Source: Hemibagrus wyckioides | Lineage: Eukaryota > Chordata > Actinopteri > Siluriformes > Bagridae | Direction: 5' to 3' | Assembly (NCBI RefSeq): GCF_019097595.1 | Contig: NC_080734.1 | Span: 8,128,392 to 8,192,391 of the forward strand | Length of the DNA stretch: 64,000 nucleotides | Part shown: positions 60,508 through 64,000 of the stretch, one piece after another | Layout: each line of letters begins with the position of its first letter | Numbering within the stretch: position 1 is the stretch's first letter | The notes under the pieces: generated by a model | Database searches by the model: none | Told to the model about the DNA's origin: nothing | The model's input: the letters and a program-made list of their open reading frames with translations, nothing else | Program-made: the position numbers and the translations under genes

Positions 60508-60846
60508 CTCAATTAATATTATTTTTAAAGTGTTAGTTTTGACACATATTTTTTTGGTTCAAAATGTAATTGAAAAAGCCATTTTTTGACCATGAAAAAG
60601 AGCCTGAGATTAACTTTTATAAATCTGAGGCAATCTCCCCCCTGCTTCCACATGCTGGACCTGTTAGGTATTCTATACCTGGCTACCTATACACACAAGT
60701 GATATTGTCTTATTGTTTAAAAGGAAATGGGCAGCGCTTGTCCCTCTGGGTAACAAAGATCAGGTGTCCATGCTTTATTTAACACAAGAATACTTTCTGA
60801 GTGGTTTCATAACCACAGAGGCTTCACATGAGTCTAAGACTTACAA

Positions 60847-61513
60847 ATGGAGCCGTTTTGCATTTTCCTAATGATTGGATTTCTCGCTGTTATTGATGGA
60901 GAAAACACAACAAGGTAGTCAGACATTTGATTCTGTTTTGTTGAAAATAACAGTAAAGTCCACTAAGTGACACTGTAATGGATTAACCTGATGTGCAAAA
61001 GCTTGTTTTTGCTTAATTCATTTTTCTGTGTTTCTGTGATTCCCAGTCCAGCTTCACTTCAGAGCCCTTCGTATCTGATCTCCGTCTCCAGAGTGATACA
61101 TCCTGGTGTTCCAACTGCATTATCTATCACCATCCTTATCAAATCATCGGTTTTAGTTAAATCTGAGATAATCCACGGAAACAGCAGCCTGGGACAAGCT
61201 CAGAGCATCGTCGAAGGAGGTAAATGACTTAGAAGAAAGAAAGCAGGAACAATTTGCAATGTTTAATAAATAAATAAATGTCTCTTTCTTTGCATTTTGC
61301 TCAAAGGATCCACTAAAAGACAAGTGCTGCCTCCTGTGAGTATGATTTATTTCTTAATTTCTAGATAAATCCTGAAAAAAGGTAATATTGCACTTGACTG
61401 ATTCCTGTTGAGAAGTTAACATTATAGCAGCTTGAAATGATTAAAATAACGACGCATAATAGAAGTATATATATAATAAAATAAGATAAGATAAGATAAA
61501 ACTTGATCCTTGA

Positions 61514-61561
<48 letters not shown>

Positions 61562-62567
61562 AATTTAAAAAGACAAATAGTATAAGAAAAGAAAATTGTA
61601 AATAAATAAATAAATAATATTGCACAATACAAATAGTAATAAACTAATAGCAATACAAATAGTAAAAGAAAGTAAGATTATATGAAATTATAAAATATAA
61701 AAAATTACTACACAGCTATATATATATATATATACGTATATATATAACAAAACTGGAATATTAGAGTAGTCTTGCTCAGAAACTTCCAGAATATTTACGA
61801 AACTGCAATGGTAAGATTTCTGTGTAAGACTTTACAATAACAGTTCATGAATAATCCTGCTCTAATACCTTATAATTACTTAACTAAAAATAAAGTCTCA
61901 CATAATTATGAACTAATGACGAAGTAAGGCATGTACTAATCACAAACTAATAAAGAGCTAACCTTAAATACCGCACAAGTCTCATGAATTTGTGCATGAA
62001 TAATGACCACCTTATGTATGTTAGTGCATGTTGTTTTAATTAACATCTAAACTACATCAAACCATCTATAATGATGAATATGAATTAAACATTTACAATT
62101 TCAAATTGTTTCTGTGTGATGGAAAAATATCAGTGAGAATCAAGGGGAAGCCAGTGGTGGCCATGCTGTATGGTTTAGAGGCAGTGTCACTGAGGAAGAG
62201 ACAGGAGTCACGGGTGGAGGTAGCAGAGCTGAAGATGTTGAGGTTCTCTTTGGGAGTGACACGGTTGGACAGGATTAGGAACGAGTACATCAGAGGGATG
62301 GCTCATGTTGGACGTTTGGGGGACAAAGTTAGGGAGTCCAGATTAAGATGGTTTGGACATGTTCAGAGGAGGGAGAGTGAGTATATTGGTAGGAGAATGT
62401 TGGACATGGAGCTGCCAGGCAGGAGGCAAAGAGGAAGGCCAGAGAGGAGGTATATGGATGTAATAAACGAGGATATGAAGCTATTGGGTGCAAGTGTTGA
62501 GGATGCAGAAGATCGTAACCAATCATGTTTTATCATGACTTAATTCAGTCAACGGAATTCATTATTC

Positions 62568-62622
<55 letters not shown>

Positions 62623-64000
62623 GATCCCTGAGAATGATTCCAGCCACCGGTCCCCCTATAAGCTGATTGTAAAGGGTTATATTGGACAGACTCTGGTCTT
62701 CTCTAATTTTACGCTGCTGCCATACAGACCTAGGAGTGTGTCTATCCTGCTACAGACTGACAAACCTAAATACAAACCAGGCCAAGACGTGAAAATCCGA
62801 GCTCTGGTTCTATCCCCTGATGGCAAACCGCGCGACAAACAGATAGACATCATCATAATGGTGAGTGTGAGCAGCGCAGGTGTTATGGGTGTACAGTACA
62901 TCAGTAACTAGATCCATCTAATCTCGCTTTTGAATCAGGATCCACGGGAGAATCTGATCCGCCAGTGGCTGGCTGTTGACACTGTACTTGGAGAGATGGC
63001 TAAAGAGTTTCAGCTCTCTCAGAACCCTCCTCTGGGAGTGTGGAAAATCATAGCTACAGTCAATGTAAGTGGATTTAGTTGATTTCCCTCAACTGATCTG
63101 CTTTCTCTTAATCTGTTACATATCTGGCATATGCCCTCATCCAGTACTACTTAAATTATCTCATTTATACAACTGAGGGTTAAGGGCCTTACTCAGTGGA
63201 TCTGGGATTCAAACTTACAATCTTCTGCTCAGTAGTCCACTGTCTTAACCACTACCACTTAGGTCCTTGGACAGCATCAAAACATTGTGTAACACACATT
63301 CAGCCAAATGCATTGAACATGAGTACAGCTAGCATAATTAAAGTAAATATACACGGTGTGTGTCTTCACTGGCAGTAGTTTTACAGTTTTTCTCAGTTGC
63401 TTTGGAGCATTTCTCGAATCGTCCTTAATATTTGCAAACCAGGAAGTGCATTCTCAAAACAATTTGTACAAACAGCACAACACATTGGATTTCTTGCAAC
63501 AGCATGTACTTTACTCAAAATCCTTAGGTATTCTCTCAAAAGTAAGTTTTTGTGTCAATGAAAATGTCATCGCCATCAGAATGACAAGTCCTTTTGTCAT
63601 TGTTTATATATGGTATAGTCAAAATGTTTAGTCATGTTGTCAGTGCATGGTTTCAGGATTTCCTGATATAAACTATGGTTTGGATTACAGTGATTGACAA
63701 TGCAAAAGGCTGAATTTCTTCTGTATGGGATCTATGAATTTCAACTGCACAAATTTACACATTACTGTATGTGGGATATTGATTGTTAGAGACTGAACAG
63801 GATTCACACTTTTATTGTACTTTACTAGTGGACTGAAAAAAAAAGAATTACAATATAACATCATATAATGTCGTTGTGATAGAAAAGAAAAGGACACAAA
63901 AGCACAATGGGGAAAAATATAAAATTACAAAAGGTAAACATAGGAAACACCTCTTAGTGCATGCCGTTGTCTGTCTATACCCCCTGACGTCCCAGTCTGT
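60847..64000 (+). CDS. CD109-like alpha-2-macroglobulin family protein, 5' part
   Basis: Secreted or GPI-anchored thioester-family proteins (A2M, CD109, C3/C4/C5) trap proteases or modulate signalling. Five exons are seen: 60847-60914, 61047-61219, 61307-61335, 62624-62860, 62939-63064. They join in frame for 211 codons, and the rest lies beyond the window. The first exon gives a signal peptide (MEPFCIFLMIGFLAVIDG). Next come an MG1-type domain (SPSYLISVSRVIHPG, then KLIVKGYIGQTLVFSN) and the MG2 hallmark LLQTDKPKYKPGQDVKIRAL, followed by DPRENLIRQWLAVD and PPLGVWKIIATVN. CD109 is the closest family member I can recall, but complement or A2M-like paralogues are not excluded. I see no further exon between 63065 and 64000. 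Intron 3 holds a LINE fragment and a microsatellite that forms the acceptor tract. Confidence 0.85.
61513..61562. repeat. AAAG microsatellite
   Basis: (GAAA)n of about 12 units in intron 3 of the CD109-like gene. Confidence 0.95.
62135..62540 (+). pseudogene. Non-LTR retrotransposon (LINE) C-terminal fragment
   Basis: An open stretch encodes the region that follows reverse transcriptase in several fish non-LTR elements: LYGLEAVSLRKRQ, KMLRFSLGVTRLDRIRNEYI, ESRLRWFGHVQRRE, then RRQRGRPERRYMDVINEDMK. No reverse transcriptase core is present, so this is a 5'-truncated insertion in the same orientation as the host gene. Its frame ends at 62541 and contributes nothing to the CD109-like protein. 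Confidence 0.8.
62573..62620. repeat. CT microsatellite forming a splice acceptor tract
   Basis: About 24 CT units run directly into TAG and the exon 4 start at 62624, so the microsatellite is itself the polypyrimidine tract. Confidence 0.95.
63110..63262 (+). repeat. SINE-like dispersed repeat
   Basis: CATATGCCCTCATCCAGTAC, GAGGGTTAAGGGCCTTACTC and CTCAGTAGTCCACTGTCTTA match the family at 11050 and 41975. It lies in the intron after exon 5 of the CD109-like gene. Confidence 0.7.

Noticed and set aside
62093..62290. Minus-strand frame over the LINE fragment
   Set aside because: Antisense shadow of the retrotransposon reading frame.

Overview
This is a vertebrate nuclear window, and the repeats and gene structures point to a ray-finned (teleost) fish. 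It has intron-rich genes with vertebrate splice sites, very dense microsatellites (GT, AAT, CTTT, AAAG, TTCC), Tc1/mariner elements and fish-type SINE-like repeats. A catfish or another otophysan would fit the repeats, but the species cannot be fixed from sequence alone.

The gene block is conserved. From left to right it holds insm1 (minus, single exon), cfap61 (minus, 24 coding exons over about 38 kb), crnkl1 (plus, 14 exons) and naa20 (minus, 6 exons). From memory, human chromosome 20p11.23 has the same order and orientations (NAA20, CRNKL1, CFAP61, INSM1). To the right lies the 5' part of a CD109/alpha-2-macroglobulin family gene (plus), cut by the window edge. All exon chains were rebuilt by hand from splice sites, and reading frame is kept throughout: cfap61 1147 aa, crnkl1 750 aa, naa20 178 aa, insm1 435 aa, CD109-like 211 codons so far.

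Layout: 1-7.2 kb is repeat-rich intergenic sequence with a palindromic MITE and a deleted Tc1. 7.2-8.9 kb is insm1 and its GC-rich promoter. 8.9-10.4 kb is intergenic with microsatellites. 10.4-48.1 kb is cfap61, whose introns carry Tc1, piggyBac-, hAT- and pogo-like remnants, SINE-like copies and several non-coding stretches that look like enhancer candidates. 48.1-48.7 kb is a head-to-head promoter shared by cfap61 and crnkl1. 48.7-54.6 kb is crnkl1. 55.3-59.3 kb is naa20, convergent with crnkl1. 60.8-64 kb is the CD109-like gene.

The genes have unrelated jobs: a neuroendocrine transcription factor, an axonemal radial-spoke/calaxin-linked factor, a spliceosome scaffold and an N-terminal acetyltransferase catalytic subunit. 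They look like an old syntenic block, not a pathway. The most notable signals are two minor-spliceosome (U12-type) introns in neighbouring genes, one AT-AC in crnkl1 and one GT-AG in naa20 next to a 25-nt exon. Others are a minisatellite that copies a cfap61 splice donor three times, an RFX/forkhead-like ciliary promoter with a second broken copy inside cfap61 intron 1, and microsatellites sitting directly on splice signals. I found no CRISPR, rRNA, tRNA or prokaryote-type system.
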